From positions 11,326,501-11,390,500 of the forward strand of contig SMMW01000001.1 in assembly GCA_004794655.1 (NCBI GenBank): 64,000 nt of DNA. Direction: 5' to 3'. Position 1 is the stretch's first letter; every line of letters starts with the position of its first letter. A program made the translations under genes and the position numbers. The stretch is from Marisa cornuarietis. Lineage: Eukaryota > Mollusca > Gastropoda > Architaenioglossa > Ampullariidae. This document shows positions 24,401-36,500 of this stretch, piece after piece. The notes beneath the pieces were generated by a model. That model had not been told where the DNA came from, did no database searches, and was given only the letters and a program-made list of their open reading frames with translations.

Positions 24401-27400
24401 AACTTGGGAAATTTAAGTTTTGAAATAATACCATACATGCTGTTTGCCACGCAAGACAATTGGCATCCTTCTGCATTGGTAGTAGTCATCTTCACTTGTT
24501 CAACAGTACTACTTCTGCTAGTTTTGGGTATTATTACTGAATTTACAGTCCCCATAGAAGGACAGGAAATGGTAAAATACCACAACTAGAATATGATGAG
24601 GGATGACCTGGTCACAGAACTTACATTATAGCTTTCAGTTGCATCCTTCCATGGCTTTCTTTGCACTGTGTCAGGTTTCTTGCGCAAAAGTGCACCATAG
24701 CTTTCGATAATTCTGGTAAACAACTGAGAACACAAATTTTAATAAATAGAACACACAGAAACATTGCTAGCAAAACCAACAAAAAACATACTGGAAAAGA
24801 CTTCAAGAGACAGGTGCAGAACCCCATGTTTCACCTTTACCATTTTGGAATTTATAAGTTCTTAAAACATACTTTTTTCAATTCAAGGCTTAAACATGCT
24901 CCAAATTCAGATTTTGGGCATAAACCATTATGCTGATTCCTAGGCATTTTGTTTTGATGTTATTTTCATGCTAAAATAAGGGAAAAGATGAGATGATTCT
25001 AACCTTTCTTAAGGAAGATAAGACAGCCTGTCTGAAAGCAGGTGACTGGTTGTTGAGATTGTGGGAGATGAAGTACTGTACATGATCAAATTCCAATTGG
25101 CTAATCAACTCTGTCGTCTTCTTGTTTTCACACAGTAGGGCTAATGCATCCAGTCTCACCTGTTACAAGTTTCTAGAATCATCTTTATCATCACCAAGAA
25201 AAAAGTTTTATTATCTTTACGCTCATTATGTTTACAAATAATATCACATCTCATGTTACAAAAGGCTTCTCTCTTTAAAACCATTCCACAGTTTATGCTA
25301 CTGAAACATAAGGTGGTCTGACGAAGAAGAACTCATTTATTTGCCAAGTGACATTACACTAGGAATTCGATTTGATGATTGCTGTCAACTTACTCAGCAA
25401 ATACCAACACACTCACACTTGCAGACGACACTACTTGCACTGTAATTATATACCCCCCAAAAAATTTCTTCCACATATACATGCAAACACACACAAGATC
25501 TCTTCTCGCTTACTCTCTCTCCTTCACTTGCTCTATTTCACACACACTATACACGACCCACACATTCCATACACCAAAACACATGAGAACAGGCACATTT
25601 GGATGCTCGCTTGCACAATTATACTATATGTGACTCTCAGATAGTATGAGAAGACACATTCAACTATTATTAGTCCTGACAAGCTAGGGTGAGTTCAGAT
25701 AGGCTACTGTTTTGGTAGTTTTTCAGCCAGGCAATTTTAGAATGAGATAGAAATAATCAATGATTAGAATCAGGATGCAGTAATAATATCTAATAATAAT
25801 ATATCTAATATCTAATAATAATATATACACAATAAACTTCTGATGTCATATGTGATCTGTGAGGTATTACAAAAAATATGCCTTGAGATGATATCGTTAA
25901 TGGAGAAAACTATATCTAGAAATGAATATTTAGCTAACCTGCTCGTCTTGACTGCCAAGTGCATCACAAACTCTATCCCCAAATGCTGACACACTGTCCA
26001 GGCTAGACTGGGGCCAAGCCAGCAAACCTCCTGCTCGGGCTCTTCGCATACAAATGATCAGAGCACCAAGAGGTCCACCACTATGCTTACCATCTAGAAT
26101 ATGCAACAAAGTTAACAGGTAACAGAAGACTTTTCATCATGCTGCAAGATATATAGTCACAAACCCATTTAAGAATATAAAGATTTTGTGGGTCTCCAAA
26201 AATCGTGCACATAATGTACTTCATTTGCCCAATGTAACTCTTAAAAAGACACATATTACATGTCACAAAGTTTTATCAAAGAATAAGCAGTGGCATAAAA
26301 TGTTGTTAAAGCTCTTTATCTCGTTATATTATGTTTAGACAAATTATATGGGAATATGTTTTTTCTTCTAGCATATATCTAAATGGGAAAAAAACTTACA
26401 TTGTTTCCCTGAAACAGCCAATTCACTAAGTAGAAACTCCAAAACACTTTTGTCACATTTGAGAATTCTGGGCAATAAATACTGAAACAATATGTCTTGT
26501 TACAACTGGAGGGAACATGTTAACTCCAATCCAATATGTATGGTCAAAAAAATTTTTACAAAGTGGATGAGCAAGCAATTGCGAATAGTAAAAAGTTAAA
26601 GAACAGAAGGAAACAAATTTCAAAAAAGTCAAAAAATATTTCTTCAATGCTTATAAAAATTGTTTAGACAAAATCTAAAGAAACTGCATGAACAATACTA
26701 AAGCGTCTCAAGGAGTTAAACACCAACTGTTAAAATTTAAAATAAAAATACAATGTTTTCAAAGAAATATAAAAAAATCTACCTCTATTATGTGTTGCTT
26801 CAGCTTTTTGTTTGACCCGCATAGTCCAAATATCACCGGACTGATCCACTCTTCTAGCCAATCTTTAGTATTGGTCTCACCTTCTTGCTGACACCTGGTG
26901 ACCTTGTCAGCTTTCATCATCCTTTCATATAAATCACTGACCTTTGGAAAGGCAAATAATAAGGAGATTTATGATCTATATACTTTCTAGCATTAAAGCC
27001 ACATCACAAAAATGGACATCCATCTTTTCATTACTTCCTTCATTTAATTGAGTACATAATCTCATGGAGAAGACTTCATGTGAGCTCCACGCAAACAACA
27101 ACAAAAACTATGAAAAAAAAGGAATATGCTATAAATGATTGCAAAGCAATATATGATTAGAGAATAAAAGGGAGAATATTCATTGATGACATTCTTTTTC
27201 AGACTAGCTTTCATTTGTCCAAATACTTTTAATATGGGTGTAAGGAATCAAAAATTATATTTTTTTTTGTGTTCTTAGCTTATTAACCTATTCTAAATGA
27301 AGGCTTTTAAAATTTTATCCAAGTATCCTGTGCCTTTTATGTGCATGTGTGGACAGTAAAATTATGGAGGTAATGCGAAGTTACCTGGCATGCAACACCT

Positions 27401-30400
27401 TGATCCTGTATCTGTTGAAGCAGAGTTAAAGGGAAGTTGGCATGCGCTTGAAGAACAGGCGCTGACCCCATACACTGGACAAGACTACCTAAAACTCCAA
27501 ACTTGCTCGGATTACACCAGCTAACATCCAAAATTTGCTTTAGCATGGACAGAAGAAATGGGTCACCAGATGGGTTGTCTACAAGAGAAAAAAATAAATC
27601 ACATAAACATCATTTACACACACACACATGAACAGCATGCAAATATCCATATCCACATCTACACTATATACTTACCATATGTAGATGCCAGCATATGGAT
27701 TTTTATGCAATTTTCAAACGTGATCCTTGAGTTGAGTCGAACAATCTGTAACCGCAAAAATTGTTTTAATGATGAGCATTGTTGAGCAAGAAAAAAGTTA
27801 AAACATATCAAAATGCACACTAGCCTCCCTTCAACGTCTCTGACCGTTTCCATCTGCTTTCTCCAAAGGTTTCCAGAAACATTTGCACTAATCAAATGTG
27901 ATTGCACACACACACTTTTAAACGTGCCATACAAACTGCATACATCCATTAATGAAAAAGGAGAATTCTACAGACTGTAACATATCGCTCTTACTTCCAG
28001 CTGGTCCTGCCAATGTGTCCAAACAAAATTGAGAAGCCGGCGTGTCACCGAGCCACTGCCCCTCATTTTAAATTTCTCTCTTTCCTTGATTTGCCCAGTT
28101 TGTAAGTAAAAACTGCAAATTAATAAATGTCAATGAGGAATACTTAAAATATATGCTTATGAGTAGAAATGGAAATGAATCAAAGCAAAATGAGATAGTA
28201 CCCTAAACAGTCCTGCTAAATTCATCTGCCTAAAAGCAATCTAATAATTTAAAGCAAATAAAATATTTTGCACTCCAACGTGTTCCAAACAGTGCTCCGT
28301 TTTCTTTTTTTTTTTCATAAGGAAGAAACTATGATGTCAGGTAACTTTAATGCTGTTACTATCATCGTAGACCAACCCAACAAATTTTGTATGATGGTAC
28401 ACATGTAGATTAGATACTGAATCTATGCACTTCAGCACTGTCATCTGGTGAGACATGTATTCGTGTCATCCTGCATCCGTGCGTGTAATGGACTGCTGTC
28501 ACCTTCGCTTCTTCAGTGCCAGGACTGTGGTATTCTCAGCTGTGTTGTTCTAAAACTTCACATTTGGTATTCCGACGAACCTTTCTATTTACTAGCCTCC
28601 ACTTGAAATTCAAGACATTGCTTATACCAATCGTTGCTTTGCGAAGATCAACTTCAAAGGAAACTTCGGTGCTGGCGGGAAGGGAGTGAATGTAAATAAT
28701 GATAAGAACACTGAAACTTACTGTTTCTGAGATCAGCATCCATTATTATTATGTTTGTGTGTTTTTCTTTTAAGTAAAGCGCTTTGAGCTTCCCTTTAAT
28801 GGTGGGAAAAAAGCACTATACAAATTAACTTCATTAAAACATTTAAAGATAACACAGAGGTTTATGTTTAACAGAAGACTCACTACATCCGTGTGGTCCA
28901 CAAAGTAATGGTCTTCACAGCTTGTGCTTGAGTGCTCATGCTAACACATCTCTCATCCAGCTCCAGCAGCTTTTTCAGTATCACCGCAAAGAGAGGTGTT
29001 TTATCCTGGGAATCAACTTCTAAAACCATTATTTCTAATGGCAGCATGGATATCAAACCCCACAATGTGCACAGTGCTGCCATTGCAGACAACTTTGCCA
29101 TGTTAATTTGCAGCAGGTCAATGCCCTGCAGCCATGGTGGCAGCTCAATGTTTGTTTCTCCACATGTAAACAATGCGCAGGTTACCTGCAAGATTTAGGA
29201 AGGGAGAAAATAGTTATTATTTTCTTTTTACTAATATCTTTACTGTCATTGCAGAAAGTTTGTTGACAAAAGAAAAACAATAGTCTATATGCTTTATGTA
29301 AGGAAAATATGCTGCAGAGATTCAAATAAAGTTTTGCTGCTGATGATGAAAAATGCACGATTAGAGAATCTAATGCTTAAAATTATTGACATGTAAGATG
29401 ATTACATTGAGCAACGATATAGAACTGTGCATGAGAAGAAACAAATAGCTCCTGTGTGAACGTGAGCTGTTCAGTGCAAAGAGATTATTCTCAAAATGCA
29501 TCATCATACCTACAGCACACAACATGACACCCAAAGTAATTCATCCCCTACCTCAATCAACAAATCTGGGACTGATAAAGACAAAAGGAGCACTAGATTA
29601 ATGGCACAGCAGCATCGACAGTCAGCCATCATTGGCTCTGCAAGACAACCCACATAAAGGTCACTTTTCTGCACTTATCATTAGTACAAGAGCAAAAATT
29701 AAAAAAAATACCCAAAGAGATTATGATTATTAAAAGCGTGTTTTTAACCTCAATGGAAACTCACATAATTATCAATAAAATATAAATTTGTTGCATTTTA
29801 ACAGCGACAAAGGGCATGTACTTGCAACAAAACAAGACAAATTAATTCCCAACCCCACTCCTTTTTTTTGGTGGGGGGGGGTCTAAAATATTAAACTGTA
29901 AATTTTCTCTGACAATAAATTATAATTTTAGCATGCTCATAACTTTTTTCCAACCAACAGATCTATGCCAGACTATGAATGATAATAAGGAACACTGAAT
30001 GTCTTTCATCATTATTCCTTGCATTGCGGCATGGGGGCCGCAATGTCTTTAATCCATAAAAATACTTTGTACCACTTAAAACTCACCATGCAGTAAGATC
30101 TGAAGGTCTGCAGAAATCAATTGCCTAAAAGCTGAACTTTGCAGACTCAGTATCTTTTCTTGCTGAGGTGCATGCCTCTGAAAAAGCCGATTCAGTGCCT
30201 GCATGGTGACATGACAGCTGTGCATTGTGCTGTTCATCATCATTGCCGACTGATCTGGCATCCTTAAAAACAAAATTAGTGAAGTCAAAACATTAACACC
30301 TCTTTAGTCTAAAATTGTAATTTTAAAGATTTACAATCCAGTTCTTCCCTGAATTCAGCATGAAAAACAAATCCATTAATCAGGATAAAAGGTGTAAATT

Positions 30401-32788
30401 ACTGGCTCATAAGTTTCATTGACATGCCATATATACAGGTGTGTGCAGGCCATATGTACGTGTGTATGTATATTTTTTTAAATTTATGTGCACTAACCAC
30501 TTGATGACCTACAACTTTTTTATTGCATGTGTCTATCATGTCATTTATAAGAGCAGAGTATTGGAAAAACAGTTACACCCTCAAATTGTCTCAGGTTAAG
30601 GAATTTTAAAACTATGTTATGTACTTCATTTGTTGGTGTGCTAGACAGGTAAATGCAAAAAGAAACTACTAATCTCAAACCTGAACTGCTGAAAGAAGTA
30701 CAACTGAGCTTTTGAAAGAAATACCACCACTGAAATAATAAAGGAAAAAGTATATATACACAAGTCACACTAATCTCACCTGTTAAGGTTCTCTCAGTCT
30801 AAAAGAATTCTATTTGGTAAAAATGTTTTAACATACCTTATCATCGTTAGCATAATAATTATGCATTAATGAAATAAACCTACTCTCCATGTAGGACCAT
30901 AGAAACAAACACTCAATGACATATAAATAAAAATGAAATTGCAGAAGCAGTCACAGAACTGATACAAGTACAAACGCCCATATTCAATGTGTTAACTTCC
31001 ATCACAGTACCTGAAGAGGAGATACAAGAGATGCAATCTTCACCTGCAAAATAAATATTTAAATATATGATTGATTTTAATACATTGTTTTTAAAAATGC
31101 ATGAATAAACAAAGGGTGAAACGCCACATTAGTTCTTGAAGAAAAGAATTAATTTTTACTCATTTATTTATTCATTTACTGGTATAACATGAATTTTTTC
31201 CTAAATAACACATGGCTGTTGGCTTTGCTAGTCTAATATGACACACAGATGTAAATAATTTCTGCTATAGTCATGTGTAATCAAGTTATTTATCCTGCTG
31301 TTTATGCAGATCCTTTTTCTATTTCTTTGTCAAATTTCATATTTTTCTTGTTCCTTTGACTGCACAAAAATTTATTATAATTTTATAGATGCTCTGTAAT
31401 TTAAAGTTTAAAGTACAAAATTTAAATTTTCTAATAAATGCAGTTACAGACATTGGTCAGGAGCCACTAACCTAAAGGGAAGTTATCCATGAGAGCAGTC
31501 ACATTGTCTACCGCCTGGCGGACTGGAGCTAGTGGAACAGTTATCTCGAGAAATACATCAACAAATGAATCACTCATAAGCTGACACAAGAACTGATGAA
31601 CTTTTGCCTTCTCTGCTAGCTGGAGATTCTGAAAAAAACTAATAAATAAAAAAGATTTTTTTATATTCTTCCCAAAAGTAATGCTTCAAGAAATAAATGG
31701 TGAGCCCAATCTCAGAAGATTTAATGACATTTGTGGTACATTATAACATACTAATATTTATGAGAACACACTTAAAAGAAAGAAGTGAGACAAAAAGAGA
31801 AAAGAATTCAAATTTATTGAAAACAACTTCGGTTATTCTCAAGCTATTAAATGGCAAAGATCTCTACTTAACTATTTATGATGATATATTTAGACTTGAG
31901 AACATTTTCATCATAAACTTCATTCAAAAGTCTAAGGAACATACCTAGATAAACATTTCTTCGCAGGATGTTTATGATCCAGACTGAGGTATAGTGAAAC
32001 CATCATTTTCAATAAATAATCATTTTCAAATGGTACTGCTTGCAAAATCTGAAAAGCAACATCAACACACTAAAGAAAAGTCTCTCAAATGTGATATCCA
32101 GTGTTGTTGAATCTGGTATTTCATTATTGTGTTAAATATCTTATCATATAATTAAAAAAAAATGATTGTACACAGTGAATTTACATTTGACTTTGAAGTT
32201 TACATGTACTCTTTTGCTTAAACAAATGTATCTCGCACTGGAGATTTCCACCTCTGTTTTTAAGTTACTTGATGCCTTTTGTTTTCTGCTTCGCCGTCAG
32301 TACTGTCGTTTTCTTTCGTCCCCTTTGTTCTGTATCTACTTAGTCCACGTCTCTTCCCCGTTTTAAGCGCTAAGAGCATGCTCTCTATGAGTGTGAATAT
32401 GCGCTATAAAAATCTTCCCTATTATTATTATTAAGTCTTGCTAATGTTCTTATGTCTTTCTTACCTCTTTTAAGAAAAAAATATATTGTTTTGAATGATT
32501 AATATCTGTTTCACACAACGCTTTGATTCTCATACGAAGATCGTCATCAAGGGAGCTCTTCGAGGCATAATCTGGAGAAATAAAATGTAACCTTGAGAAA
32601 ACTACTCTTTCCGCCCTCTCTTTCTCGTAAGTGTTAATGTAAATATTGATCGACATGGAATCTATTGTTTCAATCGAACAGATCTAAACATTGGTCGAGT
32701 AGCATTCTGATAAAGCTAACAAAAGCAAGACAAAAATAATATCTTAACCTTCAAGTTCCACTTTCAGTTTATCTGTTGAAGTGGCCAT
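9435..32788 (-). CDS. THADA: THADA (tRNA 2'-O-methyltransferase regulatory subunit), complete 39-exon gene
   Basis: Large alpha-helical HEAT/ARM-type protein. Homologues (yeast Trm732) partner Trm7/FTSJ1 to methylate the ribose of tRNA position 32; fly thada is linked to energy balance. Coding exons in transcript order: 32788-32749, 32571-32465, 32048-31945, 31638-31472, 31043-31011, 30729-30681, 30262-30087, 29637-29552, 29185-28884, 28112-27995, 27745-27676, 27578-27385, 26941-26783, 26481-26400, 26093-25939, 25159-25004, 24723-24625, 23511-23391, 23224-23028, 22626-22016, 21629-21487, 21112-20916, 20599-20490, 18246-18114, 17915-17796, 17646-17524, 16825-16728, 16503-16417, 15916-15785, 15443-15269, 14481-14375, 13996-13405, 13133-13068, 12595-12555, 12347-12275, 12118-11962, 10950-10837, 10571-10423, 9938-9435. 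The sum is 6,147 nt, 2,048 residues plus TGA (human about 1,950). All introns are GT-AG and all phases join. Start: ATG opening MATSTDKLKVELE. Identity rests on remembered vertebrate THADA, most strongly the TRRSAG motif. Small exons 5, 6 and 34 are least certain. Confidence 0.93.
11558..11580. repeat. (AC)n microsatellite
   Basis: A pure (AC) run in the THADA intron between exons 36 and 37. Confidence 0.9.
12168..12191. repeat. (TG)n microsatellite
   Basis: A pure (TG) run about 50 nt upstream of THADA exon 36 in transcript orientation, where it reads as (CA)n. Confidence 0.9.
14550..14840. repeat. TG-rich minisatellite in a THADA intron
   Basis: About 290 bp of alternating TG/TA with a recurrent unit around CATGAATATATGTGT, flanked by a pure (TG)n run at 14555-14572, another at about 14780-14803 and a G run at 14810-14820. 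In THADA orientation it is CA-rich and lies 70-360 nt before the acceptor of exon 31. Confidence 0.8.
16914..17315. mobile_element. hAT-type MITE in a THADA intron
   Basis: Ends are CAGGGCTTCTGCTAA and TTAGCAGAAGCCCTG, a 15-bp terminal inverted repeat. The sequence ATACCACC flanks both sides (16907-16914 and 17316-17323), with the last C shared with the element's first base, giving a 7-8-bp target duplication as expected for hAT. Inside, the motif AGGGGTCCC (or its complement) recurs near both ends. It lies between THADA coding exons 26 and 27 and does not touch a splice site. Confidence 0.82.
18400..18638. mobile_element. piggyBac-type MITE in a THADA intron
   Basis: Flanked by TTAA on both sides (18396-18399 and 18639-18642), the signature piggyBac target site. 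The right end reads CCAAGAGGG and the left CTCTCTTGG, inverted copies of CCCTCTTGG with one change; similarity continues inward (TTTGA/TCGAA). There is an 11-bp palindrome, CCACGATCGTG, near the left end. At 239 bp it has no coding capacity. Confidence 0.75.
18685..20321 (-). mobile_element. Degenerate 5'-truncated LINE (endonuclease/reverse transcriptase), RTE-like, in sense orientation inside THADA
   Basis: Reading on the minus strand: the end of an endonuclease domain (FPHKNIHKTTWTSPDG, a TGA at 20166-20168, then RADVASDHQLL with the SDH motif), a linker, and a reverse transcriptase (LVKLPKKGDLSQCNKWRGI, EQAGFRQDKSCTDYIATL, FVNFEKAFDSVDRDV). At least two frameshifts lie between about 19300 and 19460. 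After YEDSSC (about 18910) the rest of the RT is missing and the sequence jumps to the LINE C-terminus (TWRRSV, TTWAQL, NRVRW, stop, LCSSRSSKE). The 3' tail is a short (GAT)n repeat, which together with the motifs suggests an RTE-like clade. It cannot encode active protein. It sits in the 2.2-kb intron between THADA exons 23 and 24. Confidence 0.85.
20321..20350. repeat. (AT)n(AC)n compound microsatellite at the 5' end of the LINE
   Basis: AT repeats pass into AC repeats exactly where LINE similarity begins, so the truncated LINE end either landed in, or seeded, this repeat. Confidence 0.8.
22016..22626 (-). other. THADA: THADA coding exon 20, longest exon (residues about 806-1008)
   Basis: This 611-nt exon starts with a conserved helix, CAMHLATSTRPQDSSTAAYL, which parallels 'ALELSTSTKPYDCVTASYLL' in human THADA. 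A low-complexity linker follows, rich in Ser, Thr, Pro, Glu and His (around SSGGLTEEAPHVSFNTQNPF), before helices resume (VLQQLQVLLSLLVDQVVIAG and PMHPTLHSIRCILSTLDLG). In human THADA the matching interval is also variable, so the linker is probably a surface loop. The donor at CTTGG/GTATGG leaves phase 2, which is completed by the first base of exon 21. Confidence 0.88.
23028..28112 (-). other. THADA: THADA coding exons 10-19, HEAT-like repeat region (residues about 355-805)
   Basis: Ten exons encode amphipathic helical repeats in the same order as vertebrate THADA. Recognisable stretches are RRLLNFVWTHWQDQLE (exon 10), WLEEWISPVIFGLCGSNKK (exon 13), GGPLGALIICMRRARAGGL (exon 15) and VQYFISHNLNNQSPAFRQ (exon 16). 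Exon 18 carries FEQLYPGAAFARRMMSLSIL, matching the vertebrate 'LFPGSSY' segment. Exon 19 has competing acceptors 5 nt apart: the outer one (AACAG) gives an early stop, so the frame demands the inner ATGAG. A foldback repeat lies in the intron between exons 17 and 18. Confidence 0.88.
23654..23925. mobile_element. Foldback element with long inverted repeats in a THADA intron
   Basis: About 85 nt on the left, starting CCTGGGGCATTAGTTATAA and including AAGCAAGGTAAGTC and GGGGAACTCAAGGA, are matched in inverted form on the right (complement of CCTGGGGCTATAGTTATGAA, AAGCAAGAGTAAGTC, GGGGAACTTAAGGA). About 100 nt lie between the arms. There is no open frame and no clear target duplication. It is in the intron between THADA exons 17 and 18. 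Confidence 0.7.
28770..28835 (+). repeat. Short LINE/SINE 3' tail remnant
   Basis: AAAGCGCTTTGAGCTTCC followed by AGCACTATACAAATTAACTT has the same layout as the tail at 32290-32434 and probably comes from a related family. It sits just downstream of THADA exon 9, in antisense. Confidence 0.35.
28884..32788 (-). other. THADA: THADA coding exons 1-9, N-terminal region (residues about 1-354)
   Basis: This is the least conserved part of the protein, so exons were placed by splice signals and phase. Exon 4 has two candidate acceptors 9 nt apart. Using the nearer CAG leads into an in-frame TAG after four codons, so the upstream TTATTAG is required. Exons 5 (33 nt) and 6 (49 nt) are very small. 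Exon 6 (30681-30729) is needed to convert phase 1 to phase 2 before exon 7, and it has both a clean acceptor and a CAG/GTTTGAG donor. Exon 9 is a 302-nt helical block containing LPPWLQGIDLLQ. Exon 1 encodes only 13 residues plus one base. Confidence 0.8.
32290..32434 (+). repeat. SINE/LINE 3' tail repeat ending in (ATT)n
   Basis: Contains AAGCGCTAAGAGCATGCTCT, then TATGCGCTATAAAAATCTT, and ends with ATTATTATTATTA. This 'GCGCT...GCGCTATAxAAA...(ATT)n' layout is typical of invertebrate LINE/SINE 3' tails. It lies in a THADA intron between exons 2 and 3, opposite to the gene. Confidence 0.5.
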
Positions 32789-33120
32789 AGCTTAGCTACC
32801 AGACTGCTTTGTACCGAACATGCATCAATGTTTACAACCGCATGGAGAGCGCCATATTACAGAACTGCAGCAAAAAAAAGCCACATCAGTCGTTCCAATT
32901 TTATTTAAATTTGTAAGTTGATAATATAAGAAATATGATCAGTTATATACTTAAACCACCTGTTATTATTAATGTGTGAATTTTTTGGTCGAGGTAATCA
33001 AGCTTTATATATCTCCGGAAATATGAAGAATTATATCCGGGTCATGGCTGCATGGGTCAAAGTTTGTCGATGGTGGACGGTTTAGAGCTATTGCGGCAGT
33101 GAGTGTTCTTTGTGAGTGTA
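32789..33120. promoter_or_regulatory. Probable divergent promoter area between THADA and the PLEKHH gene
   Basis: This stretch lies directly upstream of the THADA start codon. I see no convincing TATA box or other core element. The THADA 5' UTR must start here or nearby. If the PLEKHH 5' UTR exon proposed at about 33120-33589 is real, both transcripts would start within a few hundred bases of each other. Basis: position and arrangement only. Confidence 0.4.
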
Positions 33121-33589
33121 CATTGATCATCTGAAGTGCATTAATGTATTTATGAACATAAAATGTCAGTCTTATGCAAATTAAAACAAAGGGACACTGT
33201 GAGAAAGTCTCTCAAGTTAACAGAGTGCTCTGCGCAGATGAACCAGCGTGATAGTTCAGTGCGCTGTCGAACGCGCAGTAAAACCACCGGCTTACCACTT
33301 GTTAAAGTCTTTTTTTAGAGAGAGACGCTCTTCTACGGCATCTGAGTAGATTCTCTAATTCTAACTGATGATAAAGTGATAAGCTACTCTTTTCATTCAA
33401 GTATCTCATCTTTGTGATCAAGGACTATACAAGTGTGAAGGAACGACCCTATGCAGAAAAGTAGCAGACGACATATTCTTTTCGAGCACACCTACCTATG
33501 GTTACAGCAGTGCATGCAATCGTTTGAACATTTTGCTGGGGCACATTTTGCCTTTGTCTTCGTAATACCGACCTGGACTTCAACTACAG
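33120..33589 (+). other. Candidate 5' UTR exon of the PLEKHH gene
   Basis: A strong donor (ACTACAG/GTGGGT) lies at 33589/33590, with no long reading frame before it. A matching acceptor (CACCTTCAG/GGG) lies at 40624/40625, 18 nt before the PLEKHH start codon. The pair would define a 7-kb 5' UTR intron. The left boundary is arbitrary. This is inference from splice-site strength and position. Confidence 0.3.
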
Positions 33590-36500
33590 GTGGGTGCTCG
33601 TAACATATACCTTAACACTAAAAGTATCAAAGATATGAAATCTTATCATAAGGAAGACATGTATCTGATATTAAATTTCCGATCTTGTTAAGGATGGATC
33701 GGTCGTTGTCATCAAAAATGCCCCGAATAGTTTTCTTTTTGTTTATTTCAACTTTTTAAAACACTCATTCGTTTTCATTTGACTTATTCTTATAAAAAAA
33801 ATTAAGCCATCTGGATGTACCATACAGTTTCCAGTACTGCGTCGACAGATGGGACAGACAGGGACACAACAAAGAAATAGTTTGCATGTTTGATATATTA
33901 GAAACATCGTGATTTAGTGGTGTTCTGTATGCGAATTATTGAATGTGTCAGTAAGTAATATTACTTAAACATGTTTAGTTTTAATGCCCTTCATATTTTT
34001 TTTATTAATTAGCATTTGCAAAATGTATAAAAGAAATTACTCTTAATATTTATATTACCTTTCAGTAGTTTTTAGGTTGATTGTACTACCTTGCATAATT
34101 TTTATTGTAGTTTGTACTATAATTATTGAAGCTTTTATTGAAGTGGACTATTATTAGTAGCAGAAGTTACCTGCTTAAAAGCAAACTCTTTGACAAGGAG
34201 GAAAAGTCATTTTTCTAAAATAGGTTAATTCAGGATTCCTCCTCATTCCTAAAACAGAAAAAGATGTTGGGAAACACAAAAATTACTGCTAACAGCCAAA
34301 TATAGTTGTATGCATCTGCAATTTTTTATCATTGAAGATAATTTATTATAAAGAGAATGACAGTTTGACACTCATTTCTCATTGAATCTACACACTATTA
34401 CAATGCCTGAAAAGGTCATGAGAGAAAAGGTAATCAAAATGTAACATGTACTATTAAATGCTATAGTGTTACAGTTATGTGATGAAAGATGTCCATCAAG
34501 ACAGATGAGATGCCTCTTGGTATCTTATATTGCAGTTATACATTTCCCTTCCCAACACTGTGCAGCATTTCCTATTGATTTACTGAATACTTACTTAGAC
34601 TACCACTAGCATCAAGGCTTATTATCTCATCAATGTTAAAGAATGTATTATGCTATGAAAAATTAAACAGTACTTCCAGTTGTAATAGTATATAATAGAC
34701 ACCTATAGGCCAATACTGTATTGTAGTTGTTATAAGAAGACATCAAAGGTGCATAATAAGATAATGCATTAATTTGTGCATCATTTTTCCATGTATAAAT
34801 TGACATTTAAAGTATAAATACTTTTGATAAAATGATGTTTAATTCCTGGCTTCTGTTTGTCTAATAACAATATCATTTGCAACAATGCATGTCTCTTTTA
34901 AACTCTGATCTTGAGAAACTTGACGGATATATTTGCTATATGGCTCAGATACAATACACAGGTGAACACAAATTTGTCAAGCTCTGGATGGCAGCAAATA
35001 AATTTGGAAGTCAGATTCTACTTCCATATTGATTTCCTCCTTCATAAATTGTTTGCTTTTTAGATCAGTGCCTTCATGACATAGTGTTTTAGTTCTGAAT
35101 CTGCTAAACTAGTGAGTCATTACTTCTTTAGTAATGCATGGATTTTATTTACCTTCAAAACATTAAGAGTGAGTCCGATGAGATGTCCAGATGATTCAAT
35201 GAGTAGAAATATGGGTCTCCAGCCTTATAATGATTTGATTATCACTGATACAAATACAGGTTTGTGCCATTTATTTAAGGAACATCAAAAACTGGTTCAT
35301 AATGAGAATGGTTTATCAACATTCAGATCCTGTCAATGGACTTGTTGAACATATGATGTCTTTGTTCTGTAAAAATTAGTGCCAGGCAAATGTGGAGGAC
35401 ATTATTTCAGCTATATAAACATTGAGCCTTAGTACAAAATGAGCCAAATGTTTTCATCGTCATTAATGAACTGGTCAAAGGAACAGCTAATAATTTTCCC
35501 TTAGTAATAAATAATGAAAGTCATTAGATCAGAAGGAGGTATTCCCATCCTTCTTGTAAAGCTTTCATGTGTGGTCAGAAGGCACTGCCTTGAGGAGAGT
35601 TTGAAAGTCTGATCAATACCTGCCCGCATGAAGAAACAGTGCAGGGAAAATCTAGAGAGAGTAGGGGGGATGGGGTCCTGAGGACTGGCGTGATGCAGGC
35701 TTGAAGAGGGACAATCCAAATGGACTTGCTGTCCTAAATGCCTACACTGAAAGCCAACTGTTGATCCTGGCAGCTCTGGCTTTGAAATGAAGCCAAAACC
35801 TCTTTTTTACAATAATTCACTCACGACCCGGCAGCAGTGCCACAAACTCAAGATCTTTTGAAAAGGTTTTGGGGAAAAGAAATGTCTTGGAATAAACGTG
35901 CTGAAAAACATGAGCCATTGATGTTCATACACATATGCATGATATGCATTCTTCTGCATACACATGCACATGTTTTTGCATGTATGGAGCTCAAGATAAC
36001 TGTTCATTCACTCAAGTGAGCCTTGGATTTGTTATGTCTGAAGGCGAAAGCTATCCAACAAAACTACTCATTATTCATTGGTGTTGAAACGGTGATTTTA
36101 AATCACTGGGTGCTGTAATTTCATCATCTTTATTCTGTATTAAAATTGTGTTGATGATCGCTCATTTTGAGCGTTGTGTTATGGTCATTCACTAGCAAGA
36201 AACAAAAGGACATCGATGGCAATGGTAAACATAGAATTGCTTTAGAATTGTATGTGCATTTGACTCTATAATGACTAACCATATTGTCCAACACTAAAAG
36301 TCACTTCTTAGAGTATGTAGCTGTTGACGAATAAATGAAAGAAAAAAACTGTGCAAAGCAAATGACAGTGGAAGATGTTGACTGTGTACTGTAGCCCCTG
36401 ACCATTGGTGAGGAAGGTTGCCTGCACACATCCATGTATGTGTGTGCGTGAGAGAGAGGGAGATGAACATGGCAGCATGGTCTTTTAAATTGTTGGAAGA

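Noticed and set aside
33240..33300. tRNA A-box-like sequence (TAGTTCAGTGCGCTG)
   Set aside because: No B box or acceptor-stem pairing at the proper distance.
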